Positions 16,607 through 25,366 are shown, counted from the stretch's first letter. The stretch is DNA of 64,000 nt from Enterobacteriaceae bacterium UBA5654 (GCA_002421005.1 DIJC01000024.1:63955-127954), one strand, 5' to 3'. Made by a program: numbers and translations. The notes: generated from the sequence alone by a model not told the origin.

Positions 16607-17925
16607 AAAAATTCTCAGTAGTTATTGCCGGTGGTGGCAGCACGTTTACGCCAGGTATCGTATTGATGTTATTAGCAAATCAGCACCGTCTGCCGCTGCG
16701 ATCGCTGAAGTTCTATGACAACGACGGCGCACGTCAGGAAATCGTCGCTGAAGCCTGCAAAATCATTATGAAGGAACAGGCACCGGATATTGAATTCAGC
16801 TATACCACCGACCCGCAAGCCGCATTCAGCGATGTGGATTTCGTGATGGCGCACATCCGCGTCGGCAAATACCCGATGCGCGAAAAAGATGAAAAAATCC
16901 CGCTGCGCCACGGCGTGCTGGGTCAGGAAACCTGCGGACCGGGCGGCATTGCCTACGGGATGCGCTCCATCGGCGGGGTGCTGGAGCTGGTCGATTATAT
17001 GGAACAGTATTCCCCCAATGCATGGATGCTGAACTATTCCAACCCGGCGGCGATTGTCGCCGAGGCCACGCGCCGTCTGCGCCCGAACGCGAAAATCCTC
17101 AACATCTGCGATATGCCGATCGGCATTGAAGGGCGGATGGCACAGATTGTCGGCCTTCAGGATCGTAAGCAGCTACGCGTGCGCTACTACGGCCTGAACC
17201 ATTTTGGCTGGTGGAACGCGATTGAGGATTTGCAGGGCAACGATTTGATGCCGCAACTGCGCGAGTACGTGGCAAAACACGGCTATGTGCCGCCGTCGAA
17301 CGATCCGCACACCGAAGCAAGCTGGAATGATACTTTCAGCAAGGCAAAAGATGTGCAGGCGCTCGATCCCGAGACTATGCCGAATACGTATCTGAAATAT
17401 TATCTGTACCCGGATTATGTGGTCGCGCACGCCAACCCGGAACGCACCCGCGCCAACGAGGTGATGGATCACCGTGAGAAGCAGGTGTTCAGCGCCTGCC
17501 GCGCTATCATAAAAGCCGGTCACTCTGCCGCCGGGGATCTGGAGATCGATGAGCATGCGTCCTACATCGTCGATCTGGCGGCGGCCATTGCCTTCAACAC
17601 CCAGGAGCGAATGCTGCTGATTGTGCCCAATAATGGGGCTATCCATAATTTCGACGCCGACGCGATGGTCGAAATTCCCTGTCTGGTGGGAAAAAATGGG
17701 CCAGAGCCGCTGACCGTGGGTGATATTCCGCACTTCCAGAAAGGGCTGATGAGCCAGCAGGTGGCGGTGGAAAAACTGGTGGTGGATGCGTGGGAAGAAC
17801 GGTCGTATCAGAGACTGTGGCAGGCCATCACCCTGTCGAAAACCGTACCGAGCGCCTCGGTGGCGAAGGCCATTCTGGATGATTTGATTGAGGCTAATAA
17901 GGCGTATTGGCCGGAGCTGAGGTAA
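16603..17925 (+). CDS. glvG: 6-phospho-alpha-glucosidase GlvG/AglB (glycoside hydrolase family 4)
   Basis: The 440-residue enzyme belongs to the NAD+- and Mn2+-dependent GH4 family. The N-terminal VVIAGGGSTFTPG binds NAD, CDMPIG carries the metal-ligand cysteine and NHFGWW follows with the metal-ligand histidine. It hydrolyses the 6-phospho-alpha-glucosides delivered by GlvC in the cytoplasm. The homologue in E. coli K-12 is broken; this copy is full length and the motifs are intact, so the pathway is probably functional. It starts in an ATGA overlap with glvC. Confidence 0.93.
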   Translation: MKKFSVVIAGGGSTFTPGIVLMLLANQHRLPLRSLKFYDNDGARQEIVAEACKIIMKEQAPDIEFSYTTDPQAAFSDVDFVMAHIRVGKYPMREKDEKIPLRHGVLGQETCGPGGIAYGMRSIGGVLELVDYMEQYSPNAWMLNYSNPAAIVAEATRRLRPNAKILNICDMPIGIEGRMAQIVGLQDRKQLRVRYYGLNHFGWWNAIEDLQGNDLMPQLREYVAKHGYVPPSNDPHTEASWNDTFSKAKDVQALDPETMPNTYLKYYLYPDYVVAHANPERTRANEVMDHREKQVFSACRAIIKAGHSAAGDLEIDEHASYIVDLAAAIAFNTQERMLLIVPNNGAIHNFDADAMVEIPCLVGKNGPEPLTVGDIPHFQKGLMSQQVAVEKLVVDAWEERSYQRLWQAITLSKTVPSASVAKAILDDLIEANKAYWPELR

Positions 17926-17931
17926 GCTTGC

Positions 17932-17958
17932 TGCCGGGTAGCACAACGTTACCCGGCA
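17932..17958. terminator. Hairpin between convergent glvG and yidL
   Basis: TGCCGGGTA pairs perfectly with TACCCGGCA around a nine-base loop just after glvG and over the last codons of the facing yidL. No long T-run follows on either side. It is a likely bidirectional terminator. Confidence 0.55.
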
Positions 17959-18824
17959 ATCCCCCCTTCTCTCCTCATCACCGCCGAAGGCGCATAGCCA
18001 AACTTCCGCTTAAACGCCTTGCTGAAGTGAAACGAATCAAAGAAGTTAAGCATATCGGCGATTTTGCTGACTGAATTCCCTTCCTGTTTAAGCAGCGACA
18101 GCGCCAGATCCAGCCGGGCATCCAGATAGTATTCCTTCGGCGTTTTCCCGGTATAGCGCAAAAACAGGCGGCGCAAGTACTGTTCGCTGCACTGCATCCA
18201 CTGCGCCATGTCGGCTACGCTCCAGCGTTTTTGCAGATCGGCGTGGAGCAGGGCGATCAATTTTTCTATGCGGAGAAGCTGGCGGTCTTTGGTGCCGTTT
18301 TCCAGGATCAGACAAATCCACTGGTAGATGATTTTTGTCAGAAAGGCGACCGCCAGATTATTTTTCACTGGTTTTCGGCTGGCGATCAGCTTTTCAACTT
18401 CATTAAGCTCATCCTTAAAGGTAATTCCGTTATAAATAATAGCTTGCTGAAATAAAGGGATCTCCATAACGCTGGTAGGGATAAATTCCATCCAGTATTG
18501 TTCCCAAATCAGACCATCACAATGATAAGACTTTATATCGATTGGTTTTAAGAATATAACGCAATTGCCATTAAGAACAATTTCGGAATTATCGTTAAGT
18601 TTAATTTTTCCGCATCCCTGAAGGGTATAAACCGCGACCCATGAGTTGGCGATGAGCGGCTTCTTTTTGTCGCGAGGCCACATCACACGGTAGCTTTCAT
18701 CGGCCAGCGTGTGCCATAACGAGATCAGTGAAATTCCGCTTGAGATCACATTTTCCTCAAGAACTAACGGAATATTGTAGGTGGTTTCGTTTTTTACATG
18801 CGAATTATGCTTTTTTCCATTCAT
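17949..18824 (-). CDS. yidL: YidL, AraC-family regulator
   Basis: The 291-residue protein has an N-terminal cupin-like ligand domain (about 20-170) and a C-terminal double helix-turn-helix of the AraC type (about 185-285, with WSVADMAQWMQCSEQYLRRLF and VSKIADMLNFFDSFHFSKAFKR). It is divergent from yidK and almost surely controls yidKJ. The natural inducer is unknown. Codon use in the N-terminal half is more AT-rich than in its neighbours. Confidence 0.9.
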   Translation of the reverse strand: MNGKKHNSHVKNETTYNIPLVLEENVISSGISLISLWHTLADESYRVMWPRDKKKPLIANSWVAVYTLQGCGKIKLNDNSEIVLNGNCVIFLKPIDIKSYHCDGLIWEQYWMEFIPTSVMEIPLFQQAIIYNGITFKDELNEVEKLIASRKPVKNNLAVAFLTKIIYQWICLILENGTKDRQLLRIEKLIALLHADLQKRWSVADMAQWMQCSEQYLRRLFLRYTGKTPKEYYLDARLDLALSLLKQEGNSVSKIADMLNFFDSFHFSKAFKRKFGYAPSAVMRREGGIAG

Positions 18825-18998
18825 TTTAATTTCCCTTCAGCGAATGATGCCAGCAACCTGATTTTTTGGAATTTAGCAAAAAAAGAACTGCTCAGGGATA
18901 CATTGCATCTCGTTTTAGAAAAATCATCACCTAAACCCGGCGCGATCGCTATTTATTTATCGCTGCGTCGGAATATAACGATAAACATGGGGTACAAG

Positions 18999-20714
18999 AT
19001 GAATGCTACACAAATTTTGAGCTTTGTCGGCTTTACCTTGCTGGTGGCGGTCATTACCTGGTGGAAGGTGCGCAAAACCGACACCGGCTCGCAACAGGGA
19101 TACTTTCTCGCCGGACGGTCGCTGAAAGCGCCAGTAATTGCCGCGTCGCTGATGTTGACCAACCTCTCCACCGAGCAACTGGTGGGGCTGTCCGGGCAGG
19201 CGTACAAAAGCGGCATGTCGGTGATGGGCTGGGAAGTGACCTCCGCCGTCACGCTGATTTTTCTGGCGCTGATCTTCCTGCCGCGCTACCTCCAGCGTGG
19301 CATCGCCACCATTCCTGATTTTCTTGAAGAACGTTACGATAAAACCACCCGTATTATTATCGATTTCTGCTTCCTGATCGCGACCGGGGTCTGCTTTTTG
19401 CCCATCGTGCTTTATTCCGGCGCGCTGGCGCTCAATAGCCTGTTTCACGTTGGCGAATCGCTGAATATCTCCCAGGGAGCGGCAATCTGGCTGTTAGTGA
19501 TTTTACTTGGGCTGGCGGGGATCGTTTATGCGGTAATCGGCGGGTTACGGGCGATGGCCGTCGCTGACTCAATAAACGGTATTGGCCTGGTGATTGGTGG
19601 CCTGATGGTGCCCGTTTTTGGTCTGATGGCGATGGGGAAAGGGAGCTTTCTGCAGGGCATTGAACAGCTCACCACCGTCCACGCAGAGAAATTAAATTCT
19701 ATTGGCGGGGCGTCCGATCCTCTGCCGATTGGCGCGGCGTTTACCGGCCTGATTCTGGTGAACACGTTTTACTGGTGTACTAATCAGGGTATCGTTCAGC
19801 GCACGTTAGCATCAAAAAGTCTCGCTGAGGGGCAAAAAGGGGCGCTGTTAACGGCGGTTCTGAAAATGCTCGACCCCCTGGTACTGGTATTACCGGGGCT
19901 TATCGCTTTTCACCTGTATCAGGATTTACCGAAAGCAGATTTAGCGTATCCAACGTTGGTCAATAATGTTCTCCCTGTACCGCTGGTCGGGTTCTTTGGT
20001 GCCGTGTTATTTGGCGCGATTATCAGCACTTTTAATGGCTTTTTAAACAGCGCCAGTACCTTATTTAGCATGGGGATCTACCGACGCATTATTAACCCGA
20101 ATGCGCAACCCGATCGACTGGTTGCCGTCGGGCGAAAGTTTGGTTTCTTTATTGCCATTATTTCCGTGCTGGTTGCGCCGTGGATCGCCAACGCGCCGCA
20201 GGGTTTATACAGCTGGATGAAACAGCTGAACGGTATCTATAACGTTCCGCTGGTGACCATCATTATTATGGGCTTCTTCTTCCCGCGAATTCCCGCGCTG
20301 GCGGCGAAAGTTGCCATGTTCCTCGGTATCGTCAGCTATATCACCATCAATTACTTAGTGAAATTTGATTTCCACTTCCTCTATGTGCTGGCCTGCACCT
20401 TCTGCATCAACGTCGTGGTGATGTTGATTATTGGGGCGATCAGGCCGCGCGCAACGCCGTTTAAATTCCACGATGCCTTCGCGGTGGATATGCAGCCATG
20501 GAAAAACGTGAAGATTGCCTCCGTCGGCATCCTGTTCGCGATGATTGGCGTTTACGCCGGGCTGGCGCAGTTTGGCGGCTATGAGACGCGCTGGCTGACG
20601 CTGATTAGCTACGGCATCACCGCCGCCGTGGTTGTCTACCTGATTTACAGCAGCTGGCGGGATCGCCACGCCATACCTGCGGTTTATGCTACTGACGTTA
20701 AGGAAAAACCATGA
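18999..20714 (+). CDS. yidK: YidK, sodium/solute symporter (SSS family)
   Basis: The protein has 571 residues from the ATG at 18999 (MNATQILSF), the E. coli YidK length; in-frame codons before it do not resemble the family. About fourteen membrane segments are expected, with the SSS core motif region YAVIGGLRAMAVADSINGIG. It probably imports a sulfated or related sugar for the sulfatase encoded next. Its stop overlaps the yidJ start by four bases (20711-20714). Confidence 0.92.
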   Translation: MNATQILSFVGFTLLVAVITWWKVRKTDTGSQQGYFLAGRSLKAPVIAASLMLTNLSTEQLVGLSGQAYKSGMSVMGWEVTSAVTLIFLALIFLPRYLQRGIATIPDFLEERYDKTTRIIIDFCFLIATGVCFLPIVLYSGALALNSLFHVGESLNISQGAAIWLLVILLGLAGIVYAVIGGLRAMAVADSINGIGLVIGGLMVPVFGLMAMGKGSFLQGIEQLTTVHAEKLNSIGGASDPLPIGAAFTGLILVNTFYWCTNQGIVQRTLASKSLAEGQKGALLTAVLKMLDPLVLVLPGLIAFHLYQDLPKADLAYPTLVNNVLPVPLVGFFGAVLFGAIISTFNGFLNSASTLFSMGIYRRIINPNAQPDRLVAVGRKFGFFIAIISVLVAPWIANAPQGLYSWMKQLNGIYNVPLVTIIIMGFFFPRIPALAAKVAMFLGIVSYITINYLVKFDFHFLYVLACTFCINVVVMLIIGAIRPRATPFKFHDAFAVDMQPWKNVKIASVGILFAMIGVYAGLAQFGGYETRWLTLISYGITAAVVVYLIYSSWRDRHAIPAVYATDVKEKP

Positions 20715-22204
20715 GTCGTCCAAATTTCCTGTTCATTATGACCGATACCCAGGCCACCAATATGGTCGGGTGCTATAGCGGTAAGCCACTGAACACCAAT
20801 CATATTGATGCGCTTGCCGACGAGGGCATTCGCTTCAACTCCGCCTATACCTGCTCCCCGGTTTGCACCCCGGCGCGTGCGGGGCTGTTTACCGGCATCT
20901 ACGCCAACCAGTCCGGCCCGTGGACCAATAACGTTGCGCCGGGCAAAAATATCTCAACGATGGGCCGTTATTTTAAAGATGCGGGTTATCACACCTGCTA
21001 TATCGGCAAATGGCACCTCGATGGGCACGACTATTTCGGCACCGGCGTTTGTCCGCCGGAATGGGATGCCGACTACTGGTACGACGGCGCGAATTACCTG
21101 TCTGAGCTGACCGATCAGCAGATCGGCCTGTGGCGCAACGGGCTGAACAGCGTGGAGGATTTGCAGGCGCACCATATTGATGAGACGTTCACCTGGGCGC
21201 ACCGCATCAGTAATCGGGCGGTCGATTTTTTGCAGCAGCCCGCGCGCGACGACGAGCCGTTTTTAATGGTCGTCTCCTATGATGAACCGCATCATCCCTT
21301 CACCTGTCCGGTGGAATATCTGCAAAAATACGAGGATTTTTACTACGATCTTGGCGCAAAGGCAGACGATGATTTAGCCACTAAGCCGGAGCACCACCGC
21401 CTGTGGGCGCAGGCGATGCCCTCACCGGTCGGCGCTGACGGGCGTTATCATCATCCGATGTATTTTGCCTGTAATGATTTTGTAGACGATCAGATTGGTC
21501 GGGTCATCAACGCCCTGACGCCTGCCCAGCGTGACAATACCTGGGTGATTTACACCTCCGATCACGGGGAAATGATGGGCGCGCATAAACTCATCAGTAA
21601 AGGCGCGGCGATGTATGACGATATCACCCGCATTCCGCTGATTATGCGCCCGCCGCGCGGAACGCCTGTGCAGGTTGATACCCCGGTCAGCCACATCGAT
21701 CTCCTGCCGACGATGATGGCCCTGGCAGACATTGAGAAACCTGCGATTTTGCCGGGTGAAAACATTCTGGCGGCGGATGCCGGACGCGGCGTGATGGTGG
21801 AATTCAACCGTTACGAGATTGAGCACGACAGCTTCGGCGGGTTTATTCCGGTGCGCTGTTGGATAACGGACCGCTGGAAGCTGGTGCTGAACCTGTTTAC
21901 CAGCGATGAACTGTACGATCGGCACAGCGATCCTGACGAGCTGCATAACCTCATCGACGACCCGGCGCTGGCCGAAGTGCGCAGCCAGCTGCACGACGCG
22001 CTGCTTAACTATATGGATAAAATCCGCGACCCGTTCCGCACCTATCAGTGGAGCCTGCGCCCGTGGCGTAAGGATGCGCAACCGCGCTGGATGGGCGCTT
22101 TCCGTCCGCGCCCGGAAGACGGGTATTCCCCCGTGGTACGCGACTACGACACCGGCCTGCCCACCCAGGGCGTGAAGGTTGAGGAGAAGAAGCAGAAGTT
22201 TTGA
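20711..22204 (+). CDS. yidJ: YidJ, type I (Cys-type) sulfatase, cytoplasmic
   Basis: The 497-residue alkaline-phosphatase-fold enzyme carries the sulfatase signature CTPAR at 52-56; Cys52 would be converted to formylglycine. Metal-site residues include Asp12 in MTDTQ and the pair in SDHGEMMG. There is no signal peptide, so the enzyme acts in the cytoplasm on a substrate brought in by YidK. It needs a sulfatase-maturating enzyme; none is complete in this window, but YidF nearby looks like a remnant of one. Confidence 0.92.
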   Translation: MSRPNFLFIMTDTQATNMVGCYSGKPLNTNHIDALADEGIRFNSAYTCSPVCTPARAGLFTGIYANQSGPWTNNVAPGKNISTMGRYFKDAGYHTCYIGKWHLDGHDYFGTGVCPPEWDADYWYDGANYLSELTDQQIGLWRNGLNSVEDLQAHHIDETFTWAHRISNRAVDFLQQPARDDEPFLMVVSYDEPHHPFTCPVEYLQKYEDFYYDLGAKADDDLATKPEHHRLWAQAMPSPVGADGRYHHPMYFACNDFVDDQIGRVINALTPAQRDNTWVIYTSDHGEMMGAHKLISKGAAMYDDITRIPLIMRPPRGTPVQVDTPVSHIDLLPTMMALADIEKPAILPGENILAADAGRGVMVEFNRYEIEHDSFGGFIPVRCWITDRWKLVLNLFTSDELYDRHSDPDELHNLIDDPALAEVRSQLHDALLNYMDKIRDPFRTYQWSLRPWRKDAQPRWMGAFRPRPEDGYSPVVRDYDTGLPTQGVKVEEKKQKF

Positions 22205-22637
22205 TGGGTCAGGGGAGGAAGGGTTAAGCCGTTGTCATAAATTAAAATCGACGGTGGGCTTAACCCTGTACAGGTTGTTTTCTGCCAGAAAACTGACACT
22301 GGACCTCACCCTGTACCCGGACGGTTCCCTCTCCCTGGGGAGAGGGTCAGGGAGAGGGGAAGAGTACAAGCCCCGGAGCTACTCTTACCCCACCCTCACC
22401 CGGAAGGAAAGGTGCATACTCATACCACGTCTGGGTTCACAAGCCTCTTTCAGCCTTCGCCAAAAACAGTAATTCTGTCTTTCCATTCTGTCCGTTTCCG
22501 AACAGGCTGTGCCAACGACGCCTGCTGGCCCGGAATCTCAGTACGGATCCGTATCACTTTTACACTCTGTGGCGGGTTTTGCAGATCGTACATCGCGCTT
22601 CAGGTAAAATTAATGCAGACGTCACTAAGGAGCTGTT
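22205..22637. other. Gap between yidJ and yidH with a CCCTCTCCC palindrome
   Basis: No gene is seen in these 433 bases; K-12 has yidI here. At 22327-22346 a nine-base arm CCCTCTCCC pairs with GGGAGAGGG around TG, followed by a further AGGGAGAGG. It belongs to the same repeat family as the array at 34.1 kb. The last 100 bases hold the yidH promoter region. Confidence 0.6.
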
Positions 22638-22985
22638 ATGAAAATATCCCGCCTCGGAGAAGCACCGGACTACCGCTTCTCGCTGGCAAATGAACGTACT
22701 TTTCTTGCCTGGATCCGCACCGCGCTGGGTTTCCTGGCCGCAGGCGTCGGGCTTGACCAGCTCGCCCCGGATTTCGCCACGCCCGCCATTCGCGAGTTGC
22801 TGGCCCTGCTGCTGTGCCTTTTTGCCGGTGGGCTGTCGATTTATGGTTATCTGCGTTGGCTGCGCAATGAAACAGCCATGCGCCTGAAAGAAGATTTGCC
22901 CTACACCCGTACTCTGTTGGTGATAAGCATTGTTTTGCTGATCGTCGTGGTCATTGTGATGGCGCTGGTGCTTTATGCCGGATAG
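22638..22985 (+). CDS. yidH: YidH, DUF202 inner-membrane protein
   Basis: The 115-residue protein has a conserved soluble start (LANERTFLAWIRTALGF) and three membrane segments, the DUF202 pattern. It matches E. coli YidH in length and sequence. The function is unknown. The ATG at 22638 has the ribosome site AAGGAG. Its stop region overlaps yidG by 11 bases, so yidHGF form an operon. Confidence 0.92.
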   Translation: MKISRLGEAPDYRFSLANERTFLAWIRTALGFLAAGVGLDQLAPDFATPAIRELLALLLCLFAGGLSIYGYLRWLRNETAMRLKEDLPYTRTLLVISIVLLIVVVIVMALVLYAG

Positions 22986-23337
22986 CCGTAAAGCCCGCCG
23001 CCAGCAGGACCCCGGTCTGCAACCCGAACGAACCTCGCTGGCCTGGTTTCGTACTCTTTTGGGTTACAGCGCGCTGATGGCGCTGGCGGTAAAGCACCAC
23101 TGGCATCAGGCCGGGGCGCTGTTCTGGATCTCCATTATTATTCTGGCTATCGTTGCTGCGCTGCTCTGGCACTACACCCGCCGTCGCAGTCTCATGGATA
23201 TCGCGCACGGCGATTTTGCCCAGCCGGGCGTAGTTCGTGACAAATTTTTGATCTCCCTCGCGGTCCTTTCCCTCGCATTATTGTTTGCTATGACTCATAT
23301 ACGACAACTCTTGAGTGTGATTCAGGAATTACTATGA
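22975..23337 (+). CDS. yidG: YidG, DUF202 inner-membrane protein
   Basis: The 120-residue protein is a paralogue of YidH with the same RTSLAWFRTLLGYSA start and three membrane segments. It matches E. coli YidG. It overlaps yidH by 11 bases and yidF by four. Its role is unknown; the pair YidH/YidG probably forms a membrane complex (inference). Confidence 0.92.
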   Translation: MPDSRKARRQQDPGLQPERTSLAWFRTLLGYSALMALAVKHHWHQAGALFWISIIILAIVAALLWHYTRRRSLMDIAHGDFAQPGVVRDKFLISLAVLSLALLFAMTHIRQLLSVIQELL

Positions 23338-23834
23338 GTGAACGCTACATCATGGAAGATGCCATGCCGTGTGATATCACCATCGATCTGGCGATCAGCC
23401 GCCAGCCGGAGCGGTTGTACCGGAGTCTGCATCTCTCCCATATCCACTTTCTCCCGCTGGTGGAGCTGAATGCGCACGGGCAACCCAGCGCCAGTTCGCT
23501 GACGGGGGACGCGTGGGGGCGTTTTCTGAATACGGTATTTGATATCTGGGTGAGAGAAGATGTCGGACGCGTATCGGTATCGTTATTTGAAACGACCCTG
23601 AACATCTGGCGAGGCCTGCAACCGGGCAGTATTCCGCCGGAAACGCTCTGTGCCAGATGCCGTCACTGCGAACACCGACGTTTTTGCGCCGGATGTGGTA
23701 TATCGCAGGATCGGAGCATATTGTGCAGCGGCTACCACCAGTTTTTCGCTTACACCGCGCCTTATATGCGGGTCATGCGCGACCTGCTAAACCAGCACCG
23801 CTCGCCGATGGAACTGATGGCGCTGCTGGGGTAG
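23334..23834 (+). CDS. yidF: YidF, truncated anaerobic sulfatase-maturase-like protein (SPASM part only)
   Basis: The 166-residue protein has six cysteines in a cluster (Cys106, 109, 112, 118, 121, 131) with the spacing of the SPASM Fe-S motif, and an N-terminal half (FLPLVELNAHGQ, WGRFLNTVFDIWVREDVG) that resembles the segment before it in anaerobic sulfatase-maturating enzymes. The radical-SAM CxxxCxxC domain is missing altogether. E. coli YidF, of similar length, is listed among maturase homologues and also annotated as a putative regulator. It starts in the ATGA overlap with yidG. Its position near the sulfatase yidJ suggests a historic link. Confidence 0.75.
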   Translation: MSERYIMEDAMPCDITIDLAISRQPERLYRSLHLSHIHFLPLVELNAHGQPSASSLTGDAWGRFLNTVFDIWVREDVGRVSVSLFETTLNIWRGLQPGSIPPETLCARCRHCEHRRFCAGCGISQDRSILCSGYHQFFAYTAPYMRVMRDLLNQHRSPMELMALLG

Positions 23835-23919
23835 GTGCTATCCTGTGCAGACATAGCGGTCGCCGATATAGTCAATATATATGCTAAATATACGCTGATA
23901 GCCTTTACTGCGTAAATCC

Positions 23920-24798
23920 TCACGCCAGCCGCAGCAGTATTGCCCCGGCGGCGATCCCACAGGCGGCGAGTACGCGCAGCGGTGTGACCTTTTCTTTAAG
24001 CACGATCGCCGCAATCAGCGCGCCGAACAAAATAGAGGTTTCACGCAGCGCCGCGACAACCGCCAGCGGAGCCTGGGTCATAGCCCAGAGCGCCAGACCG
24101 TAAGAACCCATCGTACCAATCCCGCCGGGAATGCCCTTTTTCCAGTGGCGCGTCAAATAGCGCGTAACCTCGCGGCGGCGGGCGATCAGCGCCCAGCACA
24201 GCAGGCAGGCACCGTTCATAAAGAAGGTCCACAGCGTATAGCCAAGCGCGGTGCCGGAAACGCGCACGCCGTTACCGTCAACCAGCGTATAACCCGCGAT
24301 AAAAAAGGCATTGAGCAGGGCGAGGCAGACGCCTTTTGTTAAACGTAAGCGCCCGTTAAAGGCCATCGCGAGGATCGCCAGACAAATGACGCCAATGCCC
24401 GTCCACGCCAGCGGCGTAAGGTGTTCGCCAAGGATGACCACGCTCACCAGCGCTACCAGCAGCGGCGCGGTGCCGCGCATTAATGGATAAGTCTGGCTCA
24501 TGTCGGAGATGTGATAAATACGCGCTACCAGCACCGTGTACACCACCTGCAGGGCACAGGATGCGATCAGGTACGGCACGCTCGCCAGCGTAGGCTGCAC
24601 CGAGAATGGGATCATAATGAGCGCGATAAGCGCCGCCGAACCGCTGACGCTAATGGCGGAATAGAGCTTGTCGCTGCCCGCTTTAACAATGGCATTCCAG
24701 CTTGCGTGCAACAGTGCGGCAAACAGCAGAACACAGAAAACGGTAATGGTCATGGCGGCATGTAATTGGAAGCTGTCACAAAAATGTAACATAACCAC
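23920..24798 (-). CDS. EamA/DMT-family transporter
   Basis: The protein has 292 residues with ten membrane segments in two EamA repeats; LRETSILFGALIAAIVLKEKV near the C-terminus is the typical second-repeat signature. Such proteins export or import small metabolites. An internal ATG at 24753 (MTITVFCVLL) gives 277 residues and looks like the true start by comparison with the family, although GGTGG precedes the ATG at 24798. It occupies the place of emrD in K-12 but is unrelated to it. Confidence 0.82.
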   Translation of the reverse strand: MVMLHFCDSFQLHAAMTITVFCVLLFAALLHASWNAIVKAGSDKLYSAISVSGSAALIALIMIPFSVQPTLASVPYLIASCALQVVYTVLVARIYHISDMSQTYPLMRGTAPLLVALVSVVILGEHLTPLAWTGIGVICLAILAMAFNGRLRLTKGVCLALLNAFFIAGYTLVDGNGVRVSGTALGYTLWTFFMNGACLLCWALIARRREVTRYLTRHWKKGIPGGIGTMGSYGLALWAMTQAPLAVVAALRETSILFGALIAAIVLKEKVTPLRVLAACGIAAGAILLRLA

Positions 24799-24826
24799 CG
24801 CTGATAAAACCAGCGGGAATTTGTGA

Positions 24827-24852
24827 GAGAGGGACGGTTGCCCGTCCCTCTC
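24827..24852. terminator. Perfect 11-bp hairpin between tisB and the EamA gene
   Basis: GAGAGGGACGG pairs perfectly with CCGTCCCTCTC around a four-base loop. It lies 21 bases after the tisB stop on the minus strand and is probably the end of the tisB message, although the T-run is poor. Confidence 0.55.
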
Positions 24853-24872
24853 CGGTGCGGCCTGAACCTGAT

Positions 24873-24962
24873 TTACCGGAGGTATTTCAGGACTGCATCA
24901 AGCAGTTGCAGCAAGGCAACAATGAGTTTCAGGATAAGAATAACCATATCCATTTCGCCCAT
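24873..24962 (-). CDS. tisB: TisB, SOS-induced membrane toxin (29 residues)
   Basis: The 30-codon gene encodes a 29-residue hydrophobic helix containing VILILKLIVALLQLLDAVL and ending KYLR, nearly the same as E. coli TisB apart from the first few residues. TisB inserts in the inner membrane, lowers proton motive force and favours persister cells during DNA damage. The ATG at 24962 follows AAAGGAG. About 180 bases of leader precede it on the minus strand, with the IstR pairing site and a LexA-controlled promoter, exactly as in E. coli. Confidence 0.93.
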   Translation of the reverse strand: MGEMDMVILILKLIVALLQLLDAVLKYLR

Positions 24963-25033
24963 ACGCTTCTCCTTTAGGTAAAGGAGCACGACCGACTGAC
25001 GTACCTTTCCGCCGCCTGTTGCCAGCCGTATTG

Positions 25034-25055
25034 TTGGCGTAACACAGTGTGCTCT
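25034..25055 (-). promoter_or_regulatory. IstR-1 pairing site in the tisB leader
   Basis: The plus-strand sequence here equals 25282-25303 (the 5' part of istR) in 21 of 22 bases, including an unbroken CGTAACACAGTGTGCTCT. The tisB message, read from the minus strand, is therefore complementary to IstR RNA over this stretch. By the tisB promoter estimate it lies about 90-110 bases into the transcript, like the ribosome standby site blocked by IstR-1 in E. coli. Confidence 0.9.
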
Positions 25056-25150
25056 CTCAGGGTTAAGGCACTGACGGCACCACCCGTTTCAGCCAGGACG
25101 ATCTATCGCGCCGTAATAGAGCGGACCCTGAATGTCACACTGCGAACATA

Positions 25151-25183
25151 ACCAGTATAGATAAATACTGTATTTATGAACAG
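25151..25183 (-). promoter_or_regulatory. LexA box and promoter of tisB
   Basis: CTGTATTTATGAACAG at 25168-25183 fits the LexA consensus CTG-N10-CAG. On the minus strand a -10 TATACT lies at about 25153-25158 with a weak -35 TGTTCA 17 bases upstream inside the LexA box, so LexA would block it. In E. coli the same box also controls the longer IstR-2 on the other strand. Confidence 0.88.
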
Positions 25184-25245
25184 TATTTTATGGACAAAAA
25201 AAGCGACGTGTTCCATACTCATTCAGGTCAAAAAAGGGAAGAAAA

Positions 25246-25366
25246 TTGCGCGTTCTTGCGGGATCGCGTATACTTCTTGCGTTGACGTAACACAGTGTGC
25301 TCTGCGGTTACCACCCGCAAAACGCTGCAAAAATCGCCCTCGGCCTTACTGGTTGGGGGCGTTTTG
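25246..25366 (+). ncRNA. istR: IstR-1 antisense RNA with its promoter
   Basis: A promoter with -35 TTGCGC (25246-25251), a 17-base spacer and -10 TATACT (25269-25274) predicts a start near 25281. The RNA would run about 86 bases to a terminator with arms CGCCCTC and GGGGGCG followed by TTTTGTT (25335-25366). Bases 25282-25303 pair with the tisB leader. E. coli IstR-1 is constitutive, prevents TisB translation and triggers RNase III cleavage. The feature start is the -35 box; the RNA itself begins near 25281. Confidence 0.88.
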
